From UBA7236 sp031372705 (GTDB taxonomy: Bacteria > Bacteroidota > Bacteroidia > Chitinophagales > BACL12): a DNA stretch of 20,530 nt. Numbering within the stretch: position 1 is the first letter of the stretch; each line of letters begins with the position of its first letter. The stretch is from contig JANMLV010000103.1 in NCBI GenBank assembly GCA_031372705.1, forward strand, positions 1-20,530, in the 5' to 3' direction. Positions 1-7,350 of the stretch are shown here, one piece after another. Under the pieces are notes generated by a model. It made no database searches and had not been told where the DNA came from. It was given only the letters and a program-made list of their open reading frames with translations. The position numbers and the translations under genes are program-made.

Positions 1-792
1 ATTATGTTTGTACCCTTGCTATTAAGAGAAAGACCGGGTGAAAAACTAATGCCTTGGACTTCGGGTCAAACATCTCCGGACGCAGCCTTAATGGCTGTTG
101 ACAGCTGGGGGAAATTATTTAAATCATTTAAAACCGTTGTACTTTTAAAAAATACGTTATTGTTGGTTGTTTCCTTATTTGTAACAATGGCATCAATTCA
201 TTATATGCGTACTTTGCTACCTATTTTTACCATTCAAGAACTCGGTTGGACCAATATTTATTATTCGCGTATTTTTTCAACCTCAAGCTTAATTGGCGGA
301 ATAACAGGCATGTTAATCGGTGGCTTTGTTATTAAACGATTTGGACTAACTCGAATGATACAGGGCGCTCTTTTGCTGCTTGCAATATTGGTGTTTGCGA
401 TGTCGCAATCATCTTCGCTTTGGCATAATAATAATTTTGTGATAGCTTTTATTGGCTGTTTTTGCATATTACTCACATTAACAACCATTGGCGGTCTTGC
501 TTTAGCCATGCATTTATGCTGGAAACGTATTTCAGCTTTGCAATTCACATTTTGCATGACCATATTCAATTTAGGCTTAACTTCCGGCGCTGCATTATTG
601 GGATACCTGCGCTCATTTAATGAATGGTCATTTATTTTTATGTATTTCTCCGGTTTCGTAATTATTGCACTGGTAATTATTAATTTCATTAAAACAGATA
701 AACACAGAGAGCAAGTTGATTTGTTAGAAAAAAATTATCTGGCAATTTTAAATAAGGAAAGTAGTTTATTGGTGAAGTCTGAAACAAACTAA
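1..792 (+). CDS. MFS transporter, AmpG/PAT-like, 3' part (5' end outside window)
   Basis: The reading frame is open to the left edge, so the ATG at position 4 is probably internal; about 263 residues of the C-terminal part are visible. The protein has roughly six hydrophobic membrane-spanning stretches. A hydrophilic central-loop segment near the start (RERPGEKLMPW) is typical of the loop between the two halves of AmpG/PAT-like major facilitator proteins in Bacteroidota. A loop with GGFVIKRFG at about residues 106-114 resembles the MFS motif A repeat at the start of the second half. The expected role is inner-membrane transport of a small solute, possibly a muropeptide or sugar; the substrate cannot be read from this fragment. 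The family call is fairly safe, the AmpG-like subgroup is an inference. Confidence 0.75.
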   Translation: MMFVPLLLRERPGEKLMPWTSGQTSPDAALMAVDSWGKLFKSFKTVVLLKNTLLLVVSLFVTMASIHYMRTLLPIFTIQELGWTNIYYSRIFSTSSLIGGITGMLIGGFVIKRFGLTRMIQGALLLLAILVFAMSQSSSLWHNNNFVIAFIGCFCILLTLTTIGGLALAMHLCWKRISALQFTFCMTIFNLGLTSGAALLGYLRSFNEWSFIFMYFSGFVIIALVIINFIKTDKHREQVDLLEKNYLAILNKESSLLVKSETN

Positions 793-1220
793 TAGTTGCA
801 TACTATTCATTTTGAATTTTACAGAACCAATTTCGATAAATAAAACTAAAATATTGCATGTGCTGATTTGCCTAATTATTAGCCAAAATAATTAAATATT
901 AAATTAAAAATAAAAGTGAATTTCGAATGAGTTATTCAACTATTAAACTGAATTACAATGCACAGCAACGTTTACCTATACATAAAATAATTATTAACTT
1001 ATGACAGTTTGGAATTAATTAATTTACCGCTTATAAATGGCTTCCCTTTTGCGTGCCATGCCCAGCAAACTGTGAAATTGCTTAAGTGTGTAAATAAAGC
1101 CATTCCTAAAGAGCTTTAATTAGGTTATTTACTGATAATACAATGATACTTTAAAACTAAAATAAAAACCAATTTTGATAATTAAAATATATTAACTAAC
1201 TTTAGGAAAAATTCAAAAAG
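793..1220. other. 428-bp AT-rich intergenic region
   Basis: No convincing gene is seen. A GC-richer island at about 1024-1119 stands out from the surrounding AT-rich sequence. It contains an 8-bp inverted repeat (AATGGCTT near 1036, AAGCCATT near 1098) and, on the minus strand, a 31-codon stop-to-stop frame that reads like the end of a protein but has no start codon. It may be a gene remnant or a short repeat; see findings. Confidence 0.4.
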
Positions 1221-1406
1221 ATGTTCAAAAAATTTACTACCACAGACAAGCTAATGTTTATTTCCGCTATGCTATCATTGGTTTTCTCGGAGATACTCTA
1301 TTTTCAAGGGAACAAAGAAGATGGGATTTTTATTGGTATTTGGGTACCTTCAATTTTAGCATTTGGAATTTATCTTAAACTAATTAATAATACAAAAAAT
1401 GACTGA
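1221..1406 (+). CDS. Small two-helix membrane protein, unknown function
   Basis: A 61-residue protein with two hydrophobic segments (about residues 11-28 and 35-55), a basic N-terminus and a short KEDG-containing loop between them. I do not recognise a named family. The stop codon lies inside the next small gene (8-nt overlap), so the two are probably translated together. It is transcribed toward the blh gene on the opposite strand (convergent). Small paired membrane proteins of this kind often accompany transporters or respiratory complexes, but no such partner follows here, so any role is speculation. Coding status is supported by the ATG start, clear membrane topology and the overlap with another small membrane ORF. 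Confidence 0.6.
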   Translation: MFKKFTTTDKLMFISAMLSLVFSEILYFQGNKEDGIFIGIWVPSILAFGIYLKLINNTKND

Positions 1407-1500
1407 TCTAATACCCTACTTTGCAGGATTTGTAACGATACTTTTCTGTTATGGATTTTATGCTACCCTTAAAGATGGCAGAAAAAATAGAAGTAAGTAA
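1399..1500 (+). CDS. 33-residue single-helix membrane peptide overlapping the upstream gene
   Basis: ATG at 1399 opens a 33-residue frame ending at TAA 1498-1500. It has one hydrophobic helix (about residues 4-24, LIPYFAGFVTILFCYGFYA) followed by a basic tail (KDGRKNRSK), the pattern of a single-pass membrane peptide with a cytoplasmic C-terminus by the positive-inside rule. It overlaps the 61-residue gene by 8 nt in another frame, which suggests translational coupling. It is too short for standard gene callers. Function unknown; it could be a subunit that works with its neighbour. Confidence 0.5.
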   Translation: MTDLIPYFAGFVTILFCYGFYATLKDGRKNRSK

Positions 1501-1569
1501 TATTTACCTCTCCTGCTATAAATTACGCTTTATCTATGCCAGCTGTCTTGATTAAATTTCTTTCAAGTA

Positions 1570-2511
1570 TTAATGCAGCACTTTAACATGTTTCTGGCGC
1601 ACAGTAACGTACATGTCATACATTATCCCTAAGTGCGGAGCCGTAAGCACAGCCAAGCTTAAGAAAACATACCCTGATATAGTATTCTGATTTATGATCT
1701 TAATACCCGCAAAACTGATTAGAACAGTACCTATAATAGCTAAAAAACTATAGAATAAAATTTGATTAATGATTGTTCGATATGAATAGTTGTTTTTAGC
1801 TTTTAAATATTTAATAATATTCTTCAAGGATAATATAGAATGCCAAAAAACAAAATAGAAAGTAAATCCAAGCATCAAGGGTAGGTTAAAGAGTATTATG
1901 AGTATAGCTGCTAACTGCAATAAAAAAATTCCAGTATCGCTATTATCCAGATTTATATTATTTAAAAAATAAATAAAAACGGAGATAAAAAACAATGCTC
2001 CACTGCTAAAAAGCAAGTAATACCTATTATCACTTATCCAATCAATAACTGTGTGAAGTTCTTGCCCTGAAAATAGTATATTGTATATTGGTAAAACCTC
2101 CTCAAAGTGATGTAATAAAATTACACTTAGAATTAACAAGCCGTAAGACAAAACAAAAAATTTCCCTACCAGCGTATTCGTCTTAAATTGGAATAGATCA
2201 GTTTCACCAAAATGATATGCTGCAAATAAGATAAATATGATGAATCCAATTATGGGAAAAAGTACAAGAATGCATGCAAATAAAATCAATCTGCCTAAAT
2301 AAATTATAAAAAATCTCCTTTTTGAAAAAACTTTTTCAGCTAACATTGAATTTTTTTCAGCGACAAGTAAATCTGCGGCTCCGTGCGGAATTCCAAGGAA
2401 AAATATACCAATGATAAAGATGATAAATTGCGTGTTTATTCCGATTGCTCCAACATAATGCTGAAATACAATCAACGTTACTCCTATTAATAATAAGGCT
2501 AATCTCAACAT
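1570..2511 (-). CDS. blh: Brp/Blh-type beta-carotene 15,15'-dioxygenase (retinal synthesis)
   Basis: An integral membrane non-heme iron enzyme that cleaves beta-carotene symmetrically into two retinal molecules, the chromophore of the proteorhodopsin encoded immediately upstream. The conserved histidine motifs of the Brp/Blh family are present: PHGAADLL, AYHFGETD, FWHS and APHLGI, with histidines 43, 100, 224 and 293 counted from the chosen start. They lie in or near about eight hydrophobic helices. The frame can be extended to a TTG at 2571, two bases after the rhodopsin stop. I prefer the ATG at 2511 (313 residues), because the extra 20 codons lie over a perfect terminator hairpin and the protein then begins directly at a membrane helix. 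A short isoform from 2511 and a long one from 2571 cannot be told apart without data. Family assignment is firm; the start is about 65% sure. Confidence 0.93.
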   Translation of the reverse strand: MLRLALLLIGVTLIVFQHYVGAIGINTQFIIFIIGIFFLGIPHGAADLLVAEKNSMLAEKVFSKRRFFIIYLGRLILFACILVLFPIIGFIIFILFAAYHFGETDLFQFKTNTLVGKFFVLSYGLLILSVILLHHFEEVLPIYNILFSGQELHTVIDWISDNRYYLLFSSGALFFISVFIYFLNNINLDNSDTGIFLLQLAAILIILFNLPLMLGFTFYFVFWHSILSLKNIIKYLKAKNNYSYRTIINQILFYSFLAIIGTVLISFAGIKIINQNTISGYVFLSLAVLTAPHLGIMYDMYVTVRQKHVKVLH

Positions 2512-2530
2512 AGGTAAAATAACTTGATTA

Positions 2531-2565
2531 AAAAAAAGGCGTGATAAAAATGTATCACGCCTTTT
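2531..2565 (-). terminator. Intrinsic terminator between proteorhodopsin and blh
   Basis: On the minus strand a perfect 13-bp stem (AAAAGGCGTGATA pairing with TATCACGCCTTTT, arms 2553-2565 and 2534-2546) with a 6-nt loop is followed at once by a run of seven U (2537-2531). The stem begins 8 nt after the rhodopsin stop codon, a standard position for ending the rhodopsin transcript. The blh gene lies directly downstream on the same strand, so its expression needs read-through or its own promoter. Confidence 0.9.
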
Positions 2566-2573
2566 ATTCAATA

Positions 2574-3311
2574 TTATGCTTTTGCCGGTGATTTATCCGA
2601 CACCGCTAATGCATAAATAACGAGACCGAAACCAATTTTGTTGATTGCATCTCCAATATTATATACAATATCCATTGAGAGTCCTTCTAGCACTTTCATT
2701 CCAAACAACCCGCCTTCTGTTCCTGCAATGTATCCGATAGGGTAGATTGCCCAACCAACCAGAACAAACCAAGCTAACGCTTTCACAGCTTTTTGAACTT
2801 CCGGGCCGGCATTCTTTGCCAAAGTTGCAATTTCACCAAACCAGATGATGTATACTATCCAGAAATAGGCAATACTGCTTACAAAACCCCAAATCCAGCT
2901 TTGTTTTTCTTGGCCGTAGATTGCTTCACCTATGTAACCTGTAACCAACATAATAACAGATGCGAAGATTAATTTCCACATTAAGCCAATTTTAGCACCT
3001 GCTTTTTTAGTGATTAGATAAAACTCTACGCACATTAAAGGCACAGTTAGAATCCAGTCAACATAACGGAAAAAAACCGGCGACTCTCCGGTCTCCAAAT
3101 GGTAGCCGCGCATGTAATAATAGTGCACTGCTGCAATGAAAGTGATTAAACCTGAAACAAGTATGGATGTTCTCCATTTTTTGTCAACATTTGACATTTC
3201 GAAAAAGAAGAAAACGCATGCAGCCATCATCGCCATAGTACCTACAAAGAAGGTAAATGCGACATAATTGGTGTTAGCAATCGCTTGGACTGTTAATAAA
3301 TTTTGAAACAT
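2574..3311 (-). CDS. Proteorhodopsin, green-tuned proton pump (DTE motif)
   Basis: A 245-residue seven-helix microbial rhodopsin that pumps protons outward when its retinal absorbs light. Helix C reads RYVDWILTVPLMCVEF: the proton acceptor D85, T89 and donor E96 form the D-T-E triad of proteorhodopsin proton pumps, not the NDQ set of sodium pumps. H63 is the partner histidine of the acceptor, D221 is the second counter-ion and K225 in helix G binds retinal. The residue equivalent to the spectral switch position 105 is M93, which is known to give green absorption in Bacteroidota rhodopsins. G142 in helix E appears to align with the position that is bulky in rhodopsins lacking a carotenoid antenna. 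The N-terminal part (FFVGTMAMMAA) is typical of Bacteroidota proteorhodopsins. ATG start at 3311; no Shine-Dalgarno. Retinal would come from the Blh protein encoded just downstream. Confidence 0.98.
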   Translation of the reverse strand: MFQNLLTVQAIANTNYVAFTFFVGTMAMMAACVFFFFEMSNVDKKWRTSILVSGLITFIAAVHYYYMRGYHLETGESPVFFRYVDWILTVPLMCVEFYLITKKAGAKIGLMWKLIFASVIMLVTGYIGEAIYGQEKQSWIWGFVSSIAYFWIVYIIWFGEIATLAKNAGPEVQKAVKALAWFVLVGWAIYPIGYIAGTEGGLFGMKVLEGLSMDIVYNIGDAINKIGFGLVIYALAVSDKSPAKA

Positions 3312-3361
3312 AATTAATTTTTTTGGTGTTAGATAAAATTGTTTAAGATGTGAGTGAACAA

Positions 3362-3382
3362 AGTTTGATTTTTGGACAAACT
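3362..3382 (-). promoter_or_regulatory. Inverted repeat in the proteorhodopsin leader
   Basis: A perfect 6-bp inverted repeat, AGTTTG at 3362-3367 and CAAACT at 3377-3382 with a 9-nt spacer, sits just downstream of the candidate promoter and about 50 nt before the rhodopsin start. It could be an operator or a leader hairpin; short repeats also occur by chance in such AT-rich DNA. Confidence 0.25.
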
Positions 3383-3388
3383 AATAGT

Positions 3389-3396
3389 CAAACATA
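3389..3396 (-). promoter_or_regulatory. Candidate Bacteroidota -7 promoter element for proteorhodopsin
   Basis: The minus strand reads TATGTTTG here, matching the TAnnTTTG consensus of the Bacteroidota primary sigma factor. No clean TTG -33 element is seen at the usual 17-23 nt upstream. Transcription would start about 70 nt before the rhodopsin ATG. Chance matches are fairly common at this base composition. Confidence 0.35.
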
Positions 3397-4182
3397 TAAC
3401 TTAAAAAAAAGTTTAAAGTAGTATTTCAAGTTTACACATGCTGAACTAACAATTTCTTTGCGTTTACAAATATTGTATCAATCATAAATTTTATGTTCAA
3501 TTTTTTCCTAAACAAAAAATAAAATCCTTTAGGACTATTAAACGTATCCGAATAATTTAAAACCATTATTCTCAGCGGCCGACAGCATTGCAACAATATG
3601 TATTTTTAAGATAATACAATATTATTATATAAATTCAAATAGAAGAATCACAAAAATAAATTAGGGTTATTCCAAAATGTATCTGCAAAAATACTTTTAA
3701 ACTATGTAAAGTTCTATTAGACAACATAAAATTGAAAGAAGAATTTCTAACAACAATTTATGATATAGTTTTGACCAACTCATGGAAAATATTTTAATTA
3801 TTAATTCGTAAAAGATAAGAAAGGTTACAACAATTAATAAGGCTAAAAATATTCAACATTTGACTTCAGAAAATCAGCACGTAACATCTTGTTTGTAGCT
3901 TCAAGAAATAAAATAAATATAGGCCCATTAAAACATGACAAACAATATTTTGAACCAGGGATATGCCGATGAAACTGCAATACTTAACGATTGCAATTTA
4001 AAAAATGGCATAGAAATGACAATAAGTAAACATATAGATTTTAGAGATACTTAGGCAAGTCAAATACTTGAAAACCGCTGTATCAAATGATTCAATCAAT
4101 TACTAATAAATTTATACCACCTGCTTTCTAAAAAGGTGAAATTGGCATTCTAAGGTTAAAACTGTAAAATGAAATAAATGAC

Positions 4183-4197
4183 TTAACTTTGAGTTAA
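4183..4197 (+). promoter_or_regulatory. Candidate -7 element inside a palindrome upstream of the CotH gene
   Basis: TAACTTTG (4184-4191) fits the TAnnTTTG consensus, 68 nt before the ATG at 4260. It lies within TTAACT-ttg-AGTTAA (4183-4197), a perfect 6-bp inverted repeat, so a repressor binding the palindrome would cover the promoter. No clear -33 element is visible. Confidence 0.3.
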
Positions 4198-4259
4198 CAA
4201 AGAAAAAATGTTGCACGGTTTTAAACATTAGTGCGAAATTCAAACTAATATTCAGATAT

Positions 4260-7200
4260 ATGAATTATAGATCTACTTTTATAATATCGATACTCCTTAT
4301 TTTTTGCCTTCAAATAAATGTGGCGCAAATTGTAATCAATGAGGGATGTAATAAAAATTACATAACCGGTATCGATGAAGATATAGAGAACGAGGATTGG
4401 ATAGAAATATTTAATGCAGGTCCTGATGCAGTAGATTTGACAAATTATGCTTTAAGTGATAAAGTATCAGAACCAAATTTATGGCCGCTTTCCGGTTTAA
4501 CTATTGCATCAAATTCATATATGCAAATATTCTGCAGTGAAAAGAACCGCTATCAAACAACACCTTTTACAAATGCAGTTACTAACCTGGATTTTACCCC
4601 AACGGTAGGATGGAATACACATGATTTTAATGCGGCTTTTGACTGGGACGGCGTTAGTAATTTATTGATAAACATCTGTTCGTATTGGAATGCCGGCTAT
4701 ACTGAAAATGCTATTTTTTTACAAACTGCAACACCTTATGTATCAACGGTTGCAGCATTTAATGATGGTAGCGATGCATCGTGTTCGGCAACTTCGGGTT
4801 ATATGTATTCACAAAGACCCAACCTGAAAATAAATGGCATTACTTTAGATTTCGGGACAATTCAAAATAGCAATACCGATTATCCTGCTCCTTATGGCAA
4901 TTGGTATTGGAGTGCACGGCATCAAATTCTTGTGCACGCTTCTGAATTAATAGCAGCCGGTATTAATGCAGGACCAATAAACTCAATAGGTTTTGAAGTT
5001 ATTTCAACAAATACTTTAAGCTATACCTATATTGATGTATCAATAATTGAAACACCTATTTCCGATTTAACAGAAAGTTTAATTCCAACTGCAGGGTATC
5101 TAAATCATACCAATTTTAAAATTGATGCCGACGGCGAAACTGTTTATTTATTTGACCCGGCTAATACAGTTGTCAGTTCATTATTAGTTCAATCGCCACA
5201 AACCGATATCGCTGTAGGTCTTGCTCCTGATGCATCTATAAACGTTTCGTGGATGTCGCCAACACCGGGAAATACAAATAATACTGCAATACTTTATGAT
5301 GACTCATTGCAAGCGCCAACATTTTCGGTGGCTACAGGAATTTACAACAGTAGTTTTTATTTGGAAATTAATAATCCGAACCCGGAAGCAATATTAACCA
5401 AGGTTGTATACACATTAGATGGCAGCGATCCTATATTTACATCTACAGCATATGCAGATGAACCAATTTTAATAAACGCATCAACCGTTATAAGAGCCAA
5501 AATTTATCCACTCACAGCTACCAATTATTTACCAAGTGTAAATGCCTATGGCACTTATTTATTTAATATTGACCATAGCACACCTATATTATTAGTGACT
5601 ACCCAAAATTCTAACTTATACGGTGCTGAAGGTATTTTTGATAATTACAATTCCGACTGGGTAAAAGCAGCTCATGTTGCTTGGTTAACGAAAGATGAAG
5701 CGCATCCCCTCTTATTTCAAACAAGAACTGCTATGCGCATGGATGGCGGAGCCGGGGGAAGTAGATCTAATCCACAACATTCATTCCGACTCACATTCGA
5801 CCACTCCGCACTTGGCGAGGAAACAATTAATGAGCAATTAATCCCAAACATTCCATTCCGCGATAAATACAGCGATGTTTATTTGCGCAACGGCAGCAAT
5901 CAATATTTAACTTTTCCGCACAAAGATGCTTGTCAAGTAAGTATGATGAGCAAAGGCACCAATAATTATTATTCGGCAATGGAACCGGTTAGCGTTTATA
6001 TTAACGGCTCCTATTTCGGCCTTTATGAATTAAGAGAAAAGTTTAATACCGAATTTTTCGACGAGCGTGAGGATATCAATAAAGATTCGGTGGAAATTTT
6101 ATCAATGAGTTATTTCTACAATTTAATTCTTAGAGCAATTGAAGGAAATGTAGCTAATTTCAACAATGATTATGCTGCCTTCAATTTACTTGACCCAACC
6201 GAACCGGAATATTTGACACAAGCTGATGCCTATTTTGATTTAACACATTATACTGATTATATCATTGGTGAATCATGGATGGGTAATACCGATTGGCCGG
6301 GAAACAATATTAAAATTTACAGGTCTAATAAAACTAATTACCGTTGGCGATTCGCATTAATAGATTTAGAATTATCGCTGGGTCCTAATAGTTGGACTAC
6401 TTGCAATTTCAATCATATACGTTACATGTTGGATCAAAGTCCCGATAATCAGTACATTAATATTTGGTTGAAAAGTGTTCAAAATTTAGATTATAAAAAT
6501 TCGTTCATTAATCGCTTTGCCGATTTAATGAATACCAGCTATTTAACCGACACACTCCTCGCAACATCGCAAGCGTTTTATGATAAAATGGTTGTCGAAA
6601 TGCCTAAAGAATATGAACGTTGGGGCGATCCTGCTAACATTGATGGCCAAATGGCGGCCTTCGCCGATAACCATGAAACGTTTCAACAACAATTAGCTTG
6701 CAGAAGCAATGTAGTAAGGAACGATTTAATCTCCGAATTTGAATTAAATAAAGAAGTTACCGTTACCTTATCTACTTTTCCGGATAGCACAGGTTCAATA
6801 AAAATAAATACAATCCATCCAACGGTATATCCATGGCAAGGAATTTATTTTGATGGTGTGCCTGTTCAACTTACTGCAATTGCTGATTCAGGATATACTT
6901 TTATTAATTGGCTTCCCAATCCCTTCATTATTGATACATTAAATCCATCATTTGAAGCTAATGTAAATCTTGACACCATTACTTTCACGGCAGTTTTTAA
7001 ATTAATTCCTCCACCTCCCGATGGGCTAACTATTGATTTCAATTTGTATCCATCACCTGCCACATCAGCTATAACATTAGCACATAATAATATGACACTT
7101 GCCCAAAATGCCATTTATGAAATATATGATTTGAATGGCAGGTTAATAAACCAAGGTAGTGTAAATCAGACTGAAAATACAACCATTATTGATATATCGA

Positions 7201-7280
7201 GGTTAAATGCTGCGATGTATTTTATCACTGTAAAAAGCGAAATAGATGTGTTGGAAATTATACCTTTTATGAAATTATGA
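4260..7280 (+). CDS. Secreted CotH-kinase / lamin-tail-domain protein with T9SS sorting domain
   Basis: A 1006-residue multidomain secreted protein. A Sec signal peptide (residues 1-23, ending VAQ) is followed by a lamin-tail domain that seems split: its first half (NEDWIEIFNAG, about 24-105) and second half (FKIDADGETVYLFD to SPTPGNTNN, about 282-340) flank a 150-plus-residue insert with a PAPYGNWYW motif. Next come a chitobiase C-terminal-like domain (VVYTLDGSDPIF, about 350-440), a CotH kinase domain (about 445-800), an InlB-like beta repeat (about 838-920) and a type A T9SS sorting domain (about 925-1006, beginning LYPSPAT). In the kinase part, D678 in GNTDWPGNN and D702 in ALIDLELSLG fit the catalytic and metal-binding positions of the family. 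CotH-type kinases phosphorylate secreted proteins; the substrate here is unknown. It probably ends up on the cell surface or secreted. The intradiol dioxygenase gene follows after 70 nt and may be co-transcribed. Confidence 0.88.
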   Translation: MNYRSTFIISILLIFCLQINVAQIVINEGCNKNYITGIDEDIENEDWIEIFNAGPDAVDLTNYALSDKVSEPNLWPLSGLTIASNSYMQIFCSEKNRYQTTPFTNAVTNLDFTPTVGWNTHDFNAAFDWDGVSNLLINICSYWNAGYTENAIFLQTATPYVSTVAAFNDGSDASCSATSGYMYSQRPNLKINGITLDFGTIQNSNTDYPAPYGNWYWSARHQILVHASELIAAGINAGPINSIGFEVISTNTLSYTYIDVSIIETPISDLTESLIPTAGYLNHTNFKIDADGETVYLFDPANTVVSSLLVQSPQTDIAVGLAPDASINVSWMSPTPGNTNNTAILYDDSLQAPTFSVATGIYNSSFYLEINNPNPEAILTKVVYTLDGSDPIFTSTAYADEPILINASTVIRAKIYPLTATNYLPSVNAYGTYLFNIDHSTPILLVTTQNSNLYGAEGIFDNYNSDWVKAAHVAWLTKDEAHPLLFQTRTAMRMDGGAGGSRSNPQHSFRLTFDHSALGEETINEQLIPNIPFRDKYSDVYLRNGSNQYLTFPHKDACQVSMMSKGTNNYYSAMEPVSVYINGSYFGLYELREKFNTEFFDEREDINKDSVEILSMSYFYNLILRAIEGNVANFNNDYAAFNLLDPTEPEYLTQADAYFDLTHYTDYIIGESWMGNTDWPGNNIKIYRSNKTNYRWRFALIDLELSLGPNSWTTCNFNHIRYMLDQSPDNQYINIWLKSVQNLDYKNSFINRFADLMNTSYLTDTLLATSQAFYDKMVVEMPKEYERWGDPANIDGQMAAFADNHETFQQQLACRSNVVRNDLISEFELNKEVTVTLSTFPDSTGSIKINTIHPTVYPWQGIYFDGVPVQLTAIADSGYTFINWLPNPFIIDTLNPSFEANVNLDTITFTAVFKLIPPPPDGLTIDFNLYPSPATSAITLAHNNMTLAQNAIYEIYDLNGRLINQGSVNQTENTTIIDISRLNAAMYFITVKSEIDVLEIIPFMKL

Positions 7281-7350
7281 TTGCTATAATCAATGTAAAC
7301 TAATCAAATAAATTAATTAGAACTATTTTAATCCAATTTAATCTTTTAAG

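Larger units (their letters stand above)
3312..4259. other. 948-bp gene-poor divergent region between proteorhodopsin and the CotH gene
   Basis: This stretch separates two divergently transcribed genes and must hold both promoters. Candidate TAnnTTTG elements lie at 3389-3396 (minus) and 4184-4191 (plus). Short frames exist (44 codons at 3432-3566 minus, 39 codons at 3935-4054 plus) but show no recognisable protein character. Base composition is strongly AT-rich throughout. No RNA gene, insertion sequence or CRISPR is recognised. Confidence 0.5.

Noticed and set aside
261..689. 142-codon minus-strand frame opposite the MFS gene
   Set aside because: Antisense shadow of a clear membrane transporter frame; the translated protein has no domain character.
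3432..3566. 44-codon minus-strand frame beginning MVLNYSD upstream of proteorhodopsin
   Set aside because: No recognisable domain, no start signal, and composition expected of chance in AT-rich DNA; it also lies where the rhodopsin gene must have its promoter.
3935..4054. 39-codon plus-strand frame beginning MTNNILNQGYAD
   Set aside because: Short, no known features, no partner gene, and downstream stop codons in all frames; not enough to call a gene or a remnant.
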